A stretch of 64,000 nt of DNA from Physella acuta (GCF_028476545.1 NW_026733224.1:50707-114706); one strand, 5' to 3'; shown: positions 31,701-43,573, numbered from the stretch's first letter. Numbers and translations are program-made. The notes: a model not told the origin generated them from the sequence alone.

Positions 31701-34700
31701 AAATTACAGCTGGCTCAAGTCTAGTTTTTCCATAGCTCTAGAAACTAGATAGATAAATCCCTTGTATTCTCAAATTAGATGATCCTTGAAGCTAAAAGCA
31801 AAGATTTAAATCAAATATTTAAGGACTAAAATAGTTTAATAAAGAAACTCATAATTTATTGTGTTTTTATAATTGTTTTTATTTTTAACTAATTAATTTT
31901 GGTTTGATGTAGATTCTAGATTTATAATTCGTTTAACTTTTGAATAGGCAACATGATAGCTGCCATGTTTGTTGTAAAAAGTAAATAAATCATGTGACTT
32001 CACTATAAATAAAGTCATTGTTCTGAACTTTTCTAATTTAAGTGGTTTCCACCAATGAATATATCAATAAGTTAATTAACGTCTTTAATACTTTAAATAA
32101 ATTTGTGATTAACAGTTTGGTAAAAAAGAACATTATTCTCTACCTAAACACGTATTTTACAGCTCTACACATAGTGCAGATTCTCTCCTGTAACCAAACA
32201 CAAACAAAAAAAAAAAATAATATCCAAACTTGTAAACCAACTTGAGTAGTATATAGATGAGAGTATGCCATGGGCTAGAACTCTAGTACTTACATAGCTG
32301 GCCTTGGCAGCAACAAGCCCAGACAAACAAGGCACTGAGTGGGGCAGCTGTATGCTCTTCAACACAGCTCCAATGGTCGTGTTCCTAATGGAGAGGAATC
32401 ATGGACATTTACCACACTGATCAACTCACCATATACAAATGTTCTAGAACTCACCACACAAATGTTCTAGAACTCACCATATACAAATGTTCTGTAACTC
32501 ACCACACAAATGTTCTAGAACTCACCATATACAAATGTTCTAGAACTCACCACACAAATGTTCTGTAACTCACCATATACAAATGTTCTGTAACTCACCA
32601 TATACAAATGTTCTAGAACTCACCACACAAATGTTCTGTAACTCACCACACAAATGTTCTGTAACTCACCACACAAATGTTCTAGAACTCACCACACAAA
32701 TGTTCTAGAACTCACCATATACAAATGTTCTAGAACTCACCACATACAAATGTTCTAGAACTCACCATATACAAATGTTCTGTAACTCACCACATACAAA
32801 TGTTCTAGAACTCACCACACAAATGTTCTAGAACTCACCATATACAAATGTTCTGTAACTCACCATATACAAATGTTCTAGAACTCACCACACAAATGTT
32901 CTGTAACTCACCACACAAATGTTCTGTAACTCACCACACAAATGTTCTAGAACTCACCACACTAATGTTCTAGAACTCACCATATACAAATGTTCTAGAA
33001 CTCAACACACAAATGTTCTAGAACTCACCACATACAAATGTTCTAGAACTCACCACATACAAATGTTCTGTAACTCACCACACAAATGTTCTGTAACTCA
33101 CCATATACAAATGTTCTAGAACTCACCACACAAATGTTCTGTAACTCACCACATACAAATGTTCTAGAACTCACCACACAAATGTTCTGTAACTCACCAT
33201 ATACAAATGTTCTAGAACTCACCACACAAATGTTCTGTAACTCACCACATACAAATGTTCTAGAACTCACCACACAAATGTTCTAGAACTCACCACATAC
33301 AAATGTTCTGTAACTCACCACACAAATGTTCTAGAACTCACCACACAAATGTTCTAGAACTCACCACATACAAATGTTCTAGAACTCACCATATACAAAT
33401 GTTCTAGAACTCACCACATACAAATGTTCTGTAACTCACCACACAAATGTTCTAGAACTCACCACATACAAATGTTCTAGAACTCACCACATACAAATGT
33501 TCTAGAACTCACCATATACAAATGTTCTAGAACTCACCACACAAATGTTCTAGAACTCACCATATACAAATGTTCTAGAACTCACCACATACAAATGTTC
33601 TGTAACTCACCACATACAAATGTTCTAGAACTCACCACATACAAATGTTCTAGAACTCACCACATACAAATGTTCTAGAACTCACCATATACAAATGTTC
33701 TAGAACTCACCACACAAATGTTCTAGAACTCACCACATACAAATGTTCTGTAACTCACCACACAAATGTTCTAGAACTCACCACACAAATGTTCTAGAAC
33801 TCACCATATACAAATGTTCTAGAACTCACCATATACAAATGTTCTAGAACTAACCATATACAAATGTTCTAGAACTCACCACATACAAATGTTCTGTAAC
33901 TCACCACATACAAATGTTCTAGAACTCACCACACAAATGTTCTGTAACTCACCACATACAAATGTTCTAGAACTCACTACACAAATGTTCTGTAACTCAC
34001 CACATACAAATGTTCTAGAACTCACCACATACAAATGTTCTGTAACTCACCACATACAAATGTTCTAGAACTCACCACATACAAATGTTCTAGAACTCAC
34101 CACATACAAATGTTCTGTAACTCACCATATACAAATGTTCTGGTTGGCTGAGAGAGCCAGCCCTGCAGATTTGATCCCCTCTACTACAACGAGTGAAACA
34201 AGTCGCCCACGTTGTTTCCCAAAGAGAGAGACAGCCAGAACCTGGGAGTGGTCAGCTGCCAAGTCCACCCTCCCCACAAGATGGGAAGCCTCGCTGGTCA
34301 CTCCAAGCAACAGGAGAGTGGTCGACATGACACAGAGTTCAACATGCTCAGGTGATCTGCTGGGGGTAACAACATTTGACAGGTGATCTGCTGGGGGTAA
34401 CAACATTTGACAGGTGATCTGCTGGGGGTAACAACATTTGACAGGTGATCTGCTGGGGGTAACAACATTTGACAGGTGATCTGCTGGGGGTAACAACATT
34501 TGACAGGTGATCTGCTGGGGGTAACAACATTTGACAGGTGATCTGCTGGGGGTGACAACATTTGATCTGCTGGGGGTAACAACATTTGACAGGTGATCTG
34601 CTGGGGGTAACAACATTTGACAGGTGATCTGCTGGGGGTAACAACATTTGACAGGTGATCTGCTGGGGGTAACAACATTTGACAGGTGATCTGCTGGGGG

Positions 34701-37700
34701 TAACAACATTTGACAGGTGATCTGCTGGGGGTAACAACATTTGACAGGTGATCTGCTGGGGGTAACAACATTTGACAGGTGATCTGCTGGGGGTAACAAC
34801 ATTTGACAGGTGATCTGCTGGGGGTGACAACATTTGATCTGCTGGGGGTAACAACATTTGACAGGTGATCTGCTGGGGGTAACATTTGACATGTTCATAA
34901 TACTTAACTTAAAGTCACCTTTTATGTGTTGTGGAAATTCACATAAAGTTGTAGAAGATGATGTAGCATAAAAAAAGAGTAATAGCAAATAAATGTATCA
35001 TATTTTAAATGTGTATTAACAAATGAAATGATCACATTTATAAAGTGTGTTAACAAATAAAAGAATCAATTAAAATATGTCTCCACAAATGAAGGTATTA
35101 CCTTAATTGTGTGCTGAAGTCAAGTAATGGAATGTGGAAGCGTTGGGTGTCCTCAGTGCTGAAGTCATAGGTAAAGAGACAGGTGAGCAGCTGGTTCCTC
35201 TCCCAACCACTGGCCACAAGTGCCAGTCTCTCTGCTGCAGGTAACAAGTGGGCTTGCACTAACTGGATCTCCTGAAGTTGGTCAACACATCATTGCAACT
35301 AAAGACACAACTCTTCAAACTTTAAGATAATGACTGACCAAAAGGAAGAGATAATGACTGACCAAAAGGAAGAGATAATGACTGACCAAAAGGAAGAGAT
35401 AATGACTGACCAAAAGGAAGAGATAATGACTGACCAAAAGGAAGACATAATGACTGACCAAAAGGAAGAGATAATGACTGACCAAAAGGAAGACATAATG
35501 ACTGACCAAAAGGAAGAGATAATGACTGACCAAAAGGAAGAGATAATGACTGACCAAAAGGAAGAGATAATGACTGACCAAAAGGAAGAGATAATGACTG
35601 ACCAAAAGGAAGAGATAATGACTGACCAAAAGGAAGACATAATGACTGACCAAAAGGAAGAGATAATGACTGACCAAAAGGAAGACATAATGACTGACCA
35701 AAAGGAAGAGATAATGACTGACCAAAAGGAAGACATAATGACTGACCAAAAGGAAGAGATAATGACTGAGCAAGCAGGTCAGAAGCTGACCATCTGGTAA
35801 GAAGACTCACATGAGAAAGCCTCCAGTCCAGTTCCACTGACCAGCCCACGTCAGTGTCCTGTGTCCACACTGTCAGTGCCGCTGCCTGGACACTGACTAG
35901 AAAATCTTTCCTCTCTCCACCCTGGCAGGTCACATGGCCACAGAGCAGACTGATGATTGGTTCTTGTGAACCTGACTGAGAGAGTTCACAACAAATATGG
36001 CCACTAAAACAATAACTACAGAGCAACTTTGTTCTTCCAAAACTATCTAATCTAAAAAAACACAATATCCAATTTTATTTTTCACTAGGAATCCTGACCT
36101 GGCGCAGGATGATGCAATACTTTAAAAAGATTACATCCATGCATTACCAACTGTATTTTCTGACATGTAATCTTGTTGGCGCAGGATGATGCAATACTTT
36201 AAAAAGATTACATCCATGCATTACCAACTGTATTTTCTGACATGTAATCTTGTTGGCGCAGGATGATGCAATACTTTAAAAAGATTACATCCATGCATTA
36301 CCAACTGTATTTTCTGACATGTAATCTTGTTGGCGCAGGATGATGCAATACTTTAAAAAGATTATATCCATGCATTACCAACTGTATTTTCAGACAAGTG
36401 ATCTTGTTTTCTAAAATGAGTTATTTAAAAGGGCTATATTTCTTGGATCTGAGTTGTTATGCCGCAGTTTGTCCACACTACTATTGTTCTGTTTAAAATA
36501 AATGCAGCCACCTTAGGGCTCGCAGGGGATGCTTGGACGCCAAATGACACCCTACTGGGGCCCTGCCCCTTCGAAGTTTAATTTTTACTCGCAGAAACAA
36601 CTTCCCAAAGGCTGAGAAATGCATAGAAGGCAAACACACAGCCAGACATACTTTCATTTTTATATGCATAAACCAAGTTAATAGTTTTTGCAAAATAATC
36701 TAAGATGGTTAATTCCTCTGAGCCCTCAGGTGGGGGTGCCTTTTTTAGCCCTTAGGGGCAGAAATTTTTTGGAACAAACCTTTCCAAGGGCATTCTCAAC
36801 AACACCTTAAAATATAACAGTAAAGGGCATACTTTCTCTTTTATAACTAGTTTTCAATTTAAATGAGACTACATGACTATATTTGTACCTGAAAGCATCC
36901 AGAGAATTTGAGAAGCCCCTCGCCTGCAGACAGAGAATTAAATGACCTTGACCTTGGCATTCTTCTGGTGGGCGTGTAAACAACAGGAAGTTGCTGGGGC
37001 AAGCTGTCTTCCAACACCTGCACTGGTGTGCTGGGGGTTTTGGGGGCTTTTCTCCATGGCCCAACCCCAGGGCCCAGTGATGGCCCAACCCTAGAGCCCA
37101 GTGATGGCCCAACCCCATGGCCCAGTGATGGCCCAACCCCATGGCCCAGTGATGGCCCAACCCCAGGGTCCAGTGATGGCCCAACCCCAGGGTCCAGTGA
37201 TGGCCCAACCCCAGGGTCCAGTGATGGCCCAACCCCATGGCCCAGTGATGGCCCAACCCCATGGCCCAGTGACGGCTCCTTTAACACTGAGCTGCCATGT
37301 GCTGCAGACAAGTAACTTTCATCAGTGTAAAAGGTTTCTGACATACTGGAGACTCTTAAGTCTCTGTCTGTCTCTCCTAGATGTGACATATTGTGGGCTC
37401 TCAACTCCTGGTCTGTCTCTCCTAGATGTGACATATTGTGGGCTCTCAACTCCTGGTCTGTCTCTCCTAGATGTGATATATTGGAGACTCTCAAGTCTCT
37501 GTCTGTCTCTCCTAGATGTGACATATTGGAGACTTTCACGTCTAGGTCTGTCTCTCCTAGATGTGACATATTGTGGGCTCTCAACTCCTGGTCTATCTCT
37601 CCTAGATGTGATATATTGGAGACTCTCAAGTCCCTGTCTGTCTCTCCTAGATGTGACATATTGTGGGCACTGAATTCTTGATATGTCTCTCCAAAGATTG

Positions 37701-40700
37701 AGCTAGGTCCAACAGTGAACCTAGGTGTCAGGTTTTTTGGAGAGAGAATTCCTGAAGTTGTTTTGTCTGAAACAGTCAATGATGCTGAATCAGGCGTTGT
37801 CGTCAATGATGCTGAATCAGGCGTTGTCGTCAATGATGCTGAATCAGGCGTTGTCGTCAATGATGCTGAATCAGGCGTTGTCCCAAGTGTAGACAAACTT
37901 CCGGGGCTTATCTTAACTGAGTGCGGCTGCTTTGAGCTGCGTCTGATCCAAGGGCTAAGTCTTGCCCTACTGTTTGTGAAAGGGCTAAGTCTTGACCTGC
38001 TGTTTGTGAAAGGGCTAAGTCTTGCCCTGCTGTTTGTGAAAGGGCTAAGTCTCGCCCTACTGGCTGTCTTTGGTGTGGATGTTAATGAAAATATTTTCTT
38101 CCCAGGTGTCCCAATGGTGGGTGTGGCCAGGTTGTCATGCCCTGCCAGAGGTGGAGTCTCATCGCTTGGATGGGCCCTGGGTATGGGCGTCAATTCCATG
38201 TGTGTCCTACTTATAGGTGTGGATGGATTATCTGGCAACTTGTCCATGTGTGTCCAACTTATAGGTGTGGATGGATTATCTGGCAACTTTTCCATGTGGG
38301 TCCTACTTATAGGTGTGGATGGATTATCTGGCAACTTTTCCATGTGTCTCCTACTTATAGGTGTGGATGGATTATCTGGCAACTTTTCCATGTGTGTCCT
38401 ACTTATAGGTGTGGATGGATTATCTGGCAACTTTTCCATGTGGGTCCTACTTATAGGTGTGGATGGATTATCTGGCAACTTTTCCATGTGTGTCCTACTT
38501 ATAGGTGTGGGTGGATTATCTGGCAACTTTTCCATGTGTGTCCTACTTATAGATGTGGATGGATTATCTGGCAACTTTTCCATGTGTGTCCTACTTATAG
38601 GTGTGGATGGATTATCTGGCAACTTTTCCATGTGTGTCCTACTTATAGGTGTGGGTGGATTATCTGGCAACTTTTCCATGTGTGTCCTACTTATAGGTGT
38701 GGATGGATTATCTGGCAACTTGTGCATGTGTGTCTTGTGTTTGGGTATGGATGGATCATCTTTCAACTTGACAGTGACTGTTCTGTTTGTACATGACTTG
38801 CTTCTCTTCCTGCCAACCATGCTGGGGCAGGATTTGTTAGGAGACTTGAGATTTACTGAATTTAAGTTTGGCTCTTGATCGAACAAAATTTGACTGTTCT
38901 CTGGACAAGTTCTGGAACATTGTTCTTTACCTGACATGGTGACCAAGTACCTAGAAGTGATGTTTGATTGGCCGGATGAGAAACCAAATAACTTCCTGTT
39001 CAGCTTTCTGTTAACTGAACTTTGCTGGCCTCTGACAGGGGTGACACAATCTTTGATCTGTTGCAGTGGTTGTGTTGTGTGAGATGATGTAATGATGTCA
39101 CAATCTTTGATTTGTTGCAGTGGTTGTGTTGTGTGAGGGGATGATATAACGATGTCACAATCTTTGATTTGTTGCAGTGGTTGTGTTGTGTGAGGGGATG
39201 ATATAACGATGTCACAATCTTTGATTTGTTGCAGTGGTTGTGTTGTGTGAGGGGATGATATAACGATGTCACAATCTTTGATTTGTTGCAGTGGTTGTGT
39301 TGTGTGAGGGGATGATGTAACAATGTCACAATCTTTGATTTGTTGCAGTGGTTGTAATGTGTGAGGGGATGATGTAACAATGTCACAATCTTTGATTTGT
39401 TGCAGTGGTTGTAATGTGTGAGGGGATGATGTAACGATATCTGTGCGAGGAAGTGACTCACGTCCTAGAGTTCTGGCAAATATCTGACCTGTGTCTGCCT
39501 CACACAAGCCATCATCATTTTCCTCAGCCTTGCCAGTTAGGTTGCTGCATCCGTCAACAGATTTGACACTATGGTTTGTGTCAGTGGCGCAATGGTTTGT
39601 ATCAGTGTTGCAATGTTTTGTGTCAGTGACACTATGGTTTGTGTCAGTGGCGCAATGGTTTGTGTCAGTGGTACAATGGTTTGTATCAGTGTCACAATGT
39701 TTTGTGTCAGTGACACTATGGTTTGTGTCAGTGACACTATGGTTTGTGCCACTACCAGCCGTGGCATCTGGCCGTAGATTGCTTGCTGCTTCCCCTGTTG
39801 TGGCCATCTGTCTGGTGTGTGCAGCCTCCTTTAGTTTGTTGATCTTGAATGGATCAAACAGTCGAGGCAGTTCAAAGTGAGCAGGTTCTGATTTGGTGGC
39901 GCCATCTATCAGAAACTGAAAAATGGACAGGACAGCCGCTGCTGTCTTCTGGCTGGTCAGTGATTTCCTAGCCGCTGCTGTCTTCTGGCTGGTCAGTGAT
40001 TTCCTAGCCGCTGCTGTCTTCTGGCTGGTCAGTGATTTCCTGGCCACTGCTGTCTTCTGGCTGGTCAGTGATTTCCTAGCCGCTGCTGTCTTCTGGCTGG
40101 TCAGTGATTTCCTAGCCGCTGCTGTCTTCTGGCTGGTCAGTGATTTCCTGGCCACTGCTGTCTTCTGGCTGGTCAGTGATTTCCTAGCCGCTGCTGTCTT
40201 CTGGCTGGTCAGTGATTTCCTAGCCGCTGCTGTCTTCTGGCTGGTCAGTGATTTCCTGGCCACTGCTGTCTTCTGGCTGGTCAGTGATTTCCTGGCCTGC
40301 TGGGTGAGTGCCCCTGGTGCTGCGCTGGACTGAGAAGTTGAGCTAGACGTCCCAGAGCTCAAACTGGCCAGTCTTGGAGAGCAGCGCTTTACCAACGCAC
40401 CCGAACTTCTCTTGCGTCTTGCTGTTGGCTGAGTGCCCTGGGAAGATTCTGAGAGGAAGTCCTCAGCTAACACAAACTGGGAGTATGGGATGGCATCAAG
40501 TTCTGTGTAATCCAAGAATGCACTAGGACATCTTTCAGTTTCTGGAATAGTGGATGCACATTTCTCATCTGACTGCTGAAACTTGACTGAATCAACAGAC
40601 TGCTGACTAGGAAACTTGACTGAATCAACAGACTGCTGAAACTTGACTGAATCAACAGACTGCTGACTAGGATACTTGACTGAATCAACAGACTGCTGAA

Positions 40701-42124
40701 ACTTGACTGAATCAACAGACTGCTGACTAGGAGACTTGACTGAATCAACAGACTGCTGAAACTTGACTGAATCAACAGACTGCTGACTAGGAAACTTGAC
40801 TGAAGCAACAGACTGCTGAAACTTGACTGAATCAACAGACTGCTGACCCTCAGCCTCCACTGAATGGGCTGATTTGGCTAAACTGAGTTGCTCAATTTTC
40901 TGTTTTTTGGCCGAGGGCTCCAAGACTGTTTCATGCATACATCTTTCTGATTGGCTGATTCCTAAAATCCTGAAAAACTCTGAATCTGTTAGAGAAGCGT
41001 GTGTGGGGATAACGGCTGGAGCTGGTATGGTGGCACCAGCAGCGCCAGTCCCTGAGATCTGGAAGGATTCTGTGATAGAGAAACAAGGTGGTGCCACAGA
41101 CAGGTTCAGCCCCAACTTGGTGGCTGATGTAGTGTTGACTCTATCATTGGGTCTCTTTTCATCAACTGGTCTCACTTCATCAGTAGGTCTCTTATCATCA
41201 ACAGGTCTCACTTCATCAGTAGGTCTCTTATCATCAACAGGTCTCACTTCATCAGTAGGTCTCTTATCATCAACTGGTCTCACTTCATCAGTGGGTCTCT
41301 TATCATCAACAGGTCTCACTTCATCAGTAGGTCTCTTATCATCAACAGGTCTCACTTCATCAGTAGGTCTCTTATCATCAACTGGTCTCACTTCATCAGT
41401 GGGTTTCACTTCAGCAACAGTTCTCACTTTATCAGTGGGTTTCACTTCAGCAACAGTTCTCACTTCATCAGTGGGTCTCACTTCATCAGTGGGTCTCACT
41501 TCATCAGTGGGTCTCACTTCATCAGTGGGTCTCACTTCATCAGTGGGTCTCACCTCAGAAACAGGTCTCACTTCATCAGTGGGTCTCACCTCAGAAACAG
41601 GTCTCACTTCATCAGTGGGTCTCACCTCAGAAACAGGTCTCACTTCATCAGTGGGTCTCACCTCAGAAACAGGTCTCACTTCATCAGTGGGTCTCACCTC
41701 AGAAACAGGTCTCACTTCATCAGTGGGTCTCACCTCAGAAACAGGTCTCACTTCATCAGTGGGTCTCACCTCAGAAACAGGTCTCACTTCATCAGTGGGT
41801 CTCACCTCAAGAACAGGTCTCACTTCACTATAATTAAGATGCTGACCAGCACTGTCAAATGACGTTTCTTCCTGCATCTCGTGCTCCTGTATTTTGGCTC
41901 TGACGTATGCCCTCACTTGGGCTGCCCTTTTACACTTACACTTCTGTAGCAGAAATATTTTTGTGTGTAAACTGAACAAACTGAAGACCACACATCAACA
42001 TAAATTGTCTTATTTTCATTAACAACCAGTCTTTCTTAGATTCATTACATTAAAAAAAATTTACCTCAAGTTTTTTCTGTTTCTTTGCCAGTTCTTTTTT
42101 CATCTCTAACAATTTTCTCAGCAT
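28744..42124 (-). CDS. PALB2: PALB2 orthologue (BRCA1/BRCA2 bridging repair protein)
   Basis: Eight coding exons in consistent phase, minus strand: 42124-42065, 41943-36889, 35975-35811, 35271-35102, 34356-34126, 32384-32294, 30109-29982, 28948-28744 (6105 bp, about 2034 aa). PALB2 links BRCA1 and BRCA2 in homologous recombination in the nucleus. Residues 1-45 form the N-terminal coiled coil (MLRKLLEMKKELAKKQKKLE, then CKRAAQVRAYVRAKIQE). That first exon is 60 bp, the same size as vertebrate exon 2. The last 329 residues match the PALB2 WD40 domain, for example NICIWN...GAVLKSIQL, GLLVLTVVW and SDRGSVCVW. The middle 1685-residue exon is disordered and made largely of in-frame repeats, so the protein is far longer than human PALB2 (1186 aa). 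A probable 5' UTR exon lies at 42880-42937. It puts two in-frame stops before the chosen ATG, but an unseen upstream coding exon cannot be excluded. Confidence 0.9.
29187..29955. repeat. CTACAGAGACACACCCC array in the last PALB2 intron
   Basis: Short 14-18-bp units of CTACAGAGACACACCCC with variable C runs fill most of the intron between PALB2 coding exons 7 and 8. The 312-codon plus-strand frame across it is a repeat by-product. Confidence 0.95.
30112..30505. repeat. 31-bp array abutting the PALB2 exon 7 acceptor, about 12 copies
   Basis: Units read ATAGCCAGATACTTGTTTAC plus ACACATACAAG. On the minus strand the array's CTGGCTATCT runs directly into the acceptor CTGCAG|GGG at 30109, so the repeat begins at the splice site. 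Confidence 0.9.
30506..32290. other. Remainder of PALB2 intron 6
   Basis: AT-rich sequence. About 30990-31380 holds three diverged tandem copies of a 110-130-bp unit (GGGTCTGACCACA, CCCTTCATATGCTGA). About 31425-31500 holds a tRNA-like stretch on the minus strand. I see nothing else. Confidence 0.6.
31425..31500 (-). ncRNA. tRNA-like sequence, possible SINE head
   Basis: On the minus strand there is an A-box-like TAGCTGAGATGA and, about 40 bp on, a B-box-like GGTTCAAGATCC. The cloverleaf is incomplete, so this is probably a tRNA-derived repeat, not a working tRNA gene. Confidence 0.3.
32425..34140 (-). repeat. Array of the PALB2 exon 5 donor, about 70 copies
   Basis: On the minus strand, PALB2 coding exon 5 ends AACATTTGTATATG|GTGAGTT at 34126. 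The same words, as GAACATTTGTATATGGTGAG or the shorter form with GTGTGGTGAG, recur about 70 times through the following intron. Almost every copy keeps an intact GGTGAGTT donor. Confidence 0.95.
34345..34885 (-). repeat. 31-bp array of the PALB2 exon 5 acceptor, about 18 copies
   Basis: On the minus strand, units read ACCTGTCAAATGTTGTTACC then CCCAGCAGATC. Each contains the CCCCCAGCAG|ATC junction that opens coding exon 5 at 34356. Only the final unit continues into unique coding sequence. Confidence 0.95.
34890..35101. other. Unique part of PALB2 intron 4
   Basis: A short AT-rich remainder between the exon 5 acceptor array and the donor at 35101. No feature is seen. Confidence 0.6.
35328..35775. 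repeat. 24-bp array in PALB2 intron 3, about 18 copies
   Basis: Units are GACTGACCAAAAGGAAGAGA followed by TAAT, with an AGACATAAT variant. They are open on both strands because 24 is a multiple of 3. The array is intronic, between coding exons 3 and 4. Confidence 0.95.
35976..36888 (-). other. PALB2 intron 2 with a 77-bp tandem repeat
   Basis: Four copies of a 77-bp unit (GGCGCAGGATGATGCAATAC onward) occupy about 36102-36410. The rest is unique-looking and contains no supported gene. Confidence 0.75.
37060..41835 (-). repeat. Ten in-frame minisatellites within the PALB2 giant exon
   Basis: From the N-terminal side: VRPTDEVRPVSE and DDKRPTDEVRPV (36 bp, 41130-41835); QQSVDSVKF/QQSVDSVKFPS (60-bp dimer, 40555-40850); ARKSLTSQKTAA (36 bp, 39935-40300); TDTNHCA (21 bp, 39555-39755); a 19-residue SSPHTTQPLQQIKDC type (57 bp, 39040-39440); KLPDNPSTPISRTHME (48 bp, 38180-38750); ARLSPFTNSR (30 bp, about 37935-38060); TTPDSASLT (27 bp, 37770-37880); HLGETDQELRAHNMS (45 bp, 37340-37690); VGPSLGHG (24 bp, 37060-37280). 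Every unit length is a multiple of 3, which keeps the frame open. Confidence 0.9.
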
Positions 42125-42879
42125 CTTGAAAGTTTATGAGAAGACAATATATTCTATTCATAGATTATTGGTTTATAAATTTAAATAAAAACCCCAAAAA
42201 ACTTTTTCAGCCTCTTTTTTTCTTAGGGTTGGGTTTAGACTAGAATTGTTATTTCCTAAATTATTCAAGCTGTTTTAATAATTGTCATTTTTAGCTAAAC
42301 TGAAAATTTTACTGTAATTATTCAAGGTTTGAGCTTTTAAAAATCTATTAACAAAGTCCAGGGCTAGCAATGTCAAGTTTAGAGCCGGGCTAGTAATGTC
42401 AAGTTTAGAGCAGGGCTAGTAATGTCAAGTTTAGAGCAGGGCTAGTAATGTCAAGTTTAGAGCAGGGCTAGTAATGTCAAGTTTAGAGCAGGGCTAGTAA
42501 TGTCAAGTTTAGAGCAGGGCTAGTAATGTCAAGTTTAGAGCAGGGCTAGTAATGTCAAGTTTAGAGCAGGGCTAGTTATGTCAAGTTTAAAGCCGGGCTA
42601 GTAATGTCAAGTTTAGAGCTTTGTGTTTAACAAGCAATATGTGATAGTCTAATTACTTGCTCTTTACTAGGAGTCTCCATGTCTATTGTTGTTGTAGTTG
42701 AGAATTTCAGAAAGAAAAAATGTTTCTTCTAGAGGCTACAAAAACAGAAGAGTTATTAATACACTTGTTAACAATTTTCTTCATTTATATGTAACTGAGA
42801 TTGAGAGGTATTAAAAGTTATGAATCAAAGTGTGTGAAAACAGATCTTAATTAGTTGTAGCTGCATATATTACACTTAC
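42125..42879 (-). other. PALB2 5' intron with a 26-bp array
   Basis: The sequence is AT-rich. About ten copies of AATGTCAAGTTTAGAGCAGG plus GCTAGT lie at 42360-42620. No coding sequence is seen. Confidence 0.7.
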
Positions 42880-42937
42880 AGACAGGCACTTCCATCACCA
42901 GCCACGACCTTGAAAAGTTGAATGTCATTCGCAAGAT
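42880..42937 (-). other. Probable PALB2 5' UTR exon
   Basis: A 58-bp segment is bounded by TTTTTAG on its 5' side and the strong donor CTGTCT|GTAAGT at 42880/42879. Joined to the 60-bp exon it puts two in-frame TGA codons before ATG 42124. It also holds an ATG in another frame (MTFNFSRSW), which would form a short upstream frame that ends at the close of the 60-bp exon. Confidence 0.5.
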
Positions 42938-43324
42938 CTAAAAAATATGCATGTATACTGTACATGCAGGACTATAAACTTTAATTAATAATTAAACATT
43001 TGAGACCTTTGCCTTTATGATAAAATAATTTTTTATTTAACAGGCAATAAAACTTAGGGCCTAGGGCTAGGCCTATATAACTTTTTAATCCTATATTTAG
43101 ATTCTAGACTAAATAGCCTAAAATAATGTTTAATTAATTTAATTAGTAGACCCAGTGGCATGCAGACCTAACCTAATACTAATGTTTAATGTAGATCTAG
43201 ATGTGTGGGGCCAACTCAAAAGGAAGATGCCCCTATAATTGACCCAATTACTGTAATTAGCCAATTAATAATCCTAGGCCTAAATATAGTAAATAACTAA
43301 ATAGGCCGATTCTAGCTGGAATAA

Positions 43325-43535
43325 GATACACATGCGATACGCATGCGCAATGGAAACTACGACTTGCCTTAGCGGCGATGTTTTCGATGGTACTGCGCAT
43401 GCGTGTGTTTACAACCGCAGAACCCTAACACCAACCCTAATCCTATCCTTAACCCTATCCCTAATCCTATCCCTAATCCTACCCCTAACCCTCATTCTAG
43501 CCCTAACCCTAGCCATAGGTCACTGCGCATGCGCA
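43325..43535 (-). promoter_or_regulatory. NRF1-like sites and telomere-like repeats upstream of PALB2
   Basis: Three palindromic GCGCATGCGC-type sequences lie here: ACGCATGCGCAATGG near 43335, CTGCGCATGCGTG near 43391 and CACTGCGCATGCGCAG near 43521. They match the NRF1 consensus known from animal promoters. Between the last two lies about 100 bp of degenerate CCCTAA repeats (43420-43520). The position 400-600 bp upstream of the first PALB2 exon suggests a core promoter. Confidence 0.5.
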
Positions 43536-43573
43536 GAGCTATCTTTTGTCGACTAAGTGGAGACGTTGGGGAG

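Noticed and set aside
37715-38878. 387-codon plus-strand frame
   Set aside because: It is also the shadow of PALB2 in-frame repeats, with no splice partners or domains.
40874-41833. 319-codon plus-strand frame opposite the PALB2 exon
   Set aside because: It is the reverse reading of in-frame repeats whose unit is a multiple of 3. The minus-strand frame connects to conserved exons and this one does not.
42887-42927. ATG in the upstream PALB2 exon (MTFNFSRSW) as the start codon
   Set aside because: Its frame does not enter the coiled-coil frame after splicing and ends at the close of the next exon. It is better read as an upstream open frame.
43420-43520. True telomere or chromosome end
   Set aside because: Only about 100 bp of degenerate CCCTAA-like repeats, with genes and transposons on both sides. 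It is interstitial.
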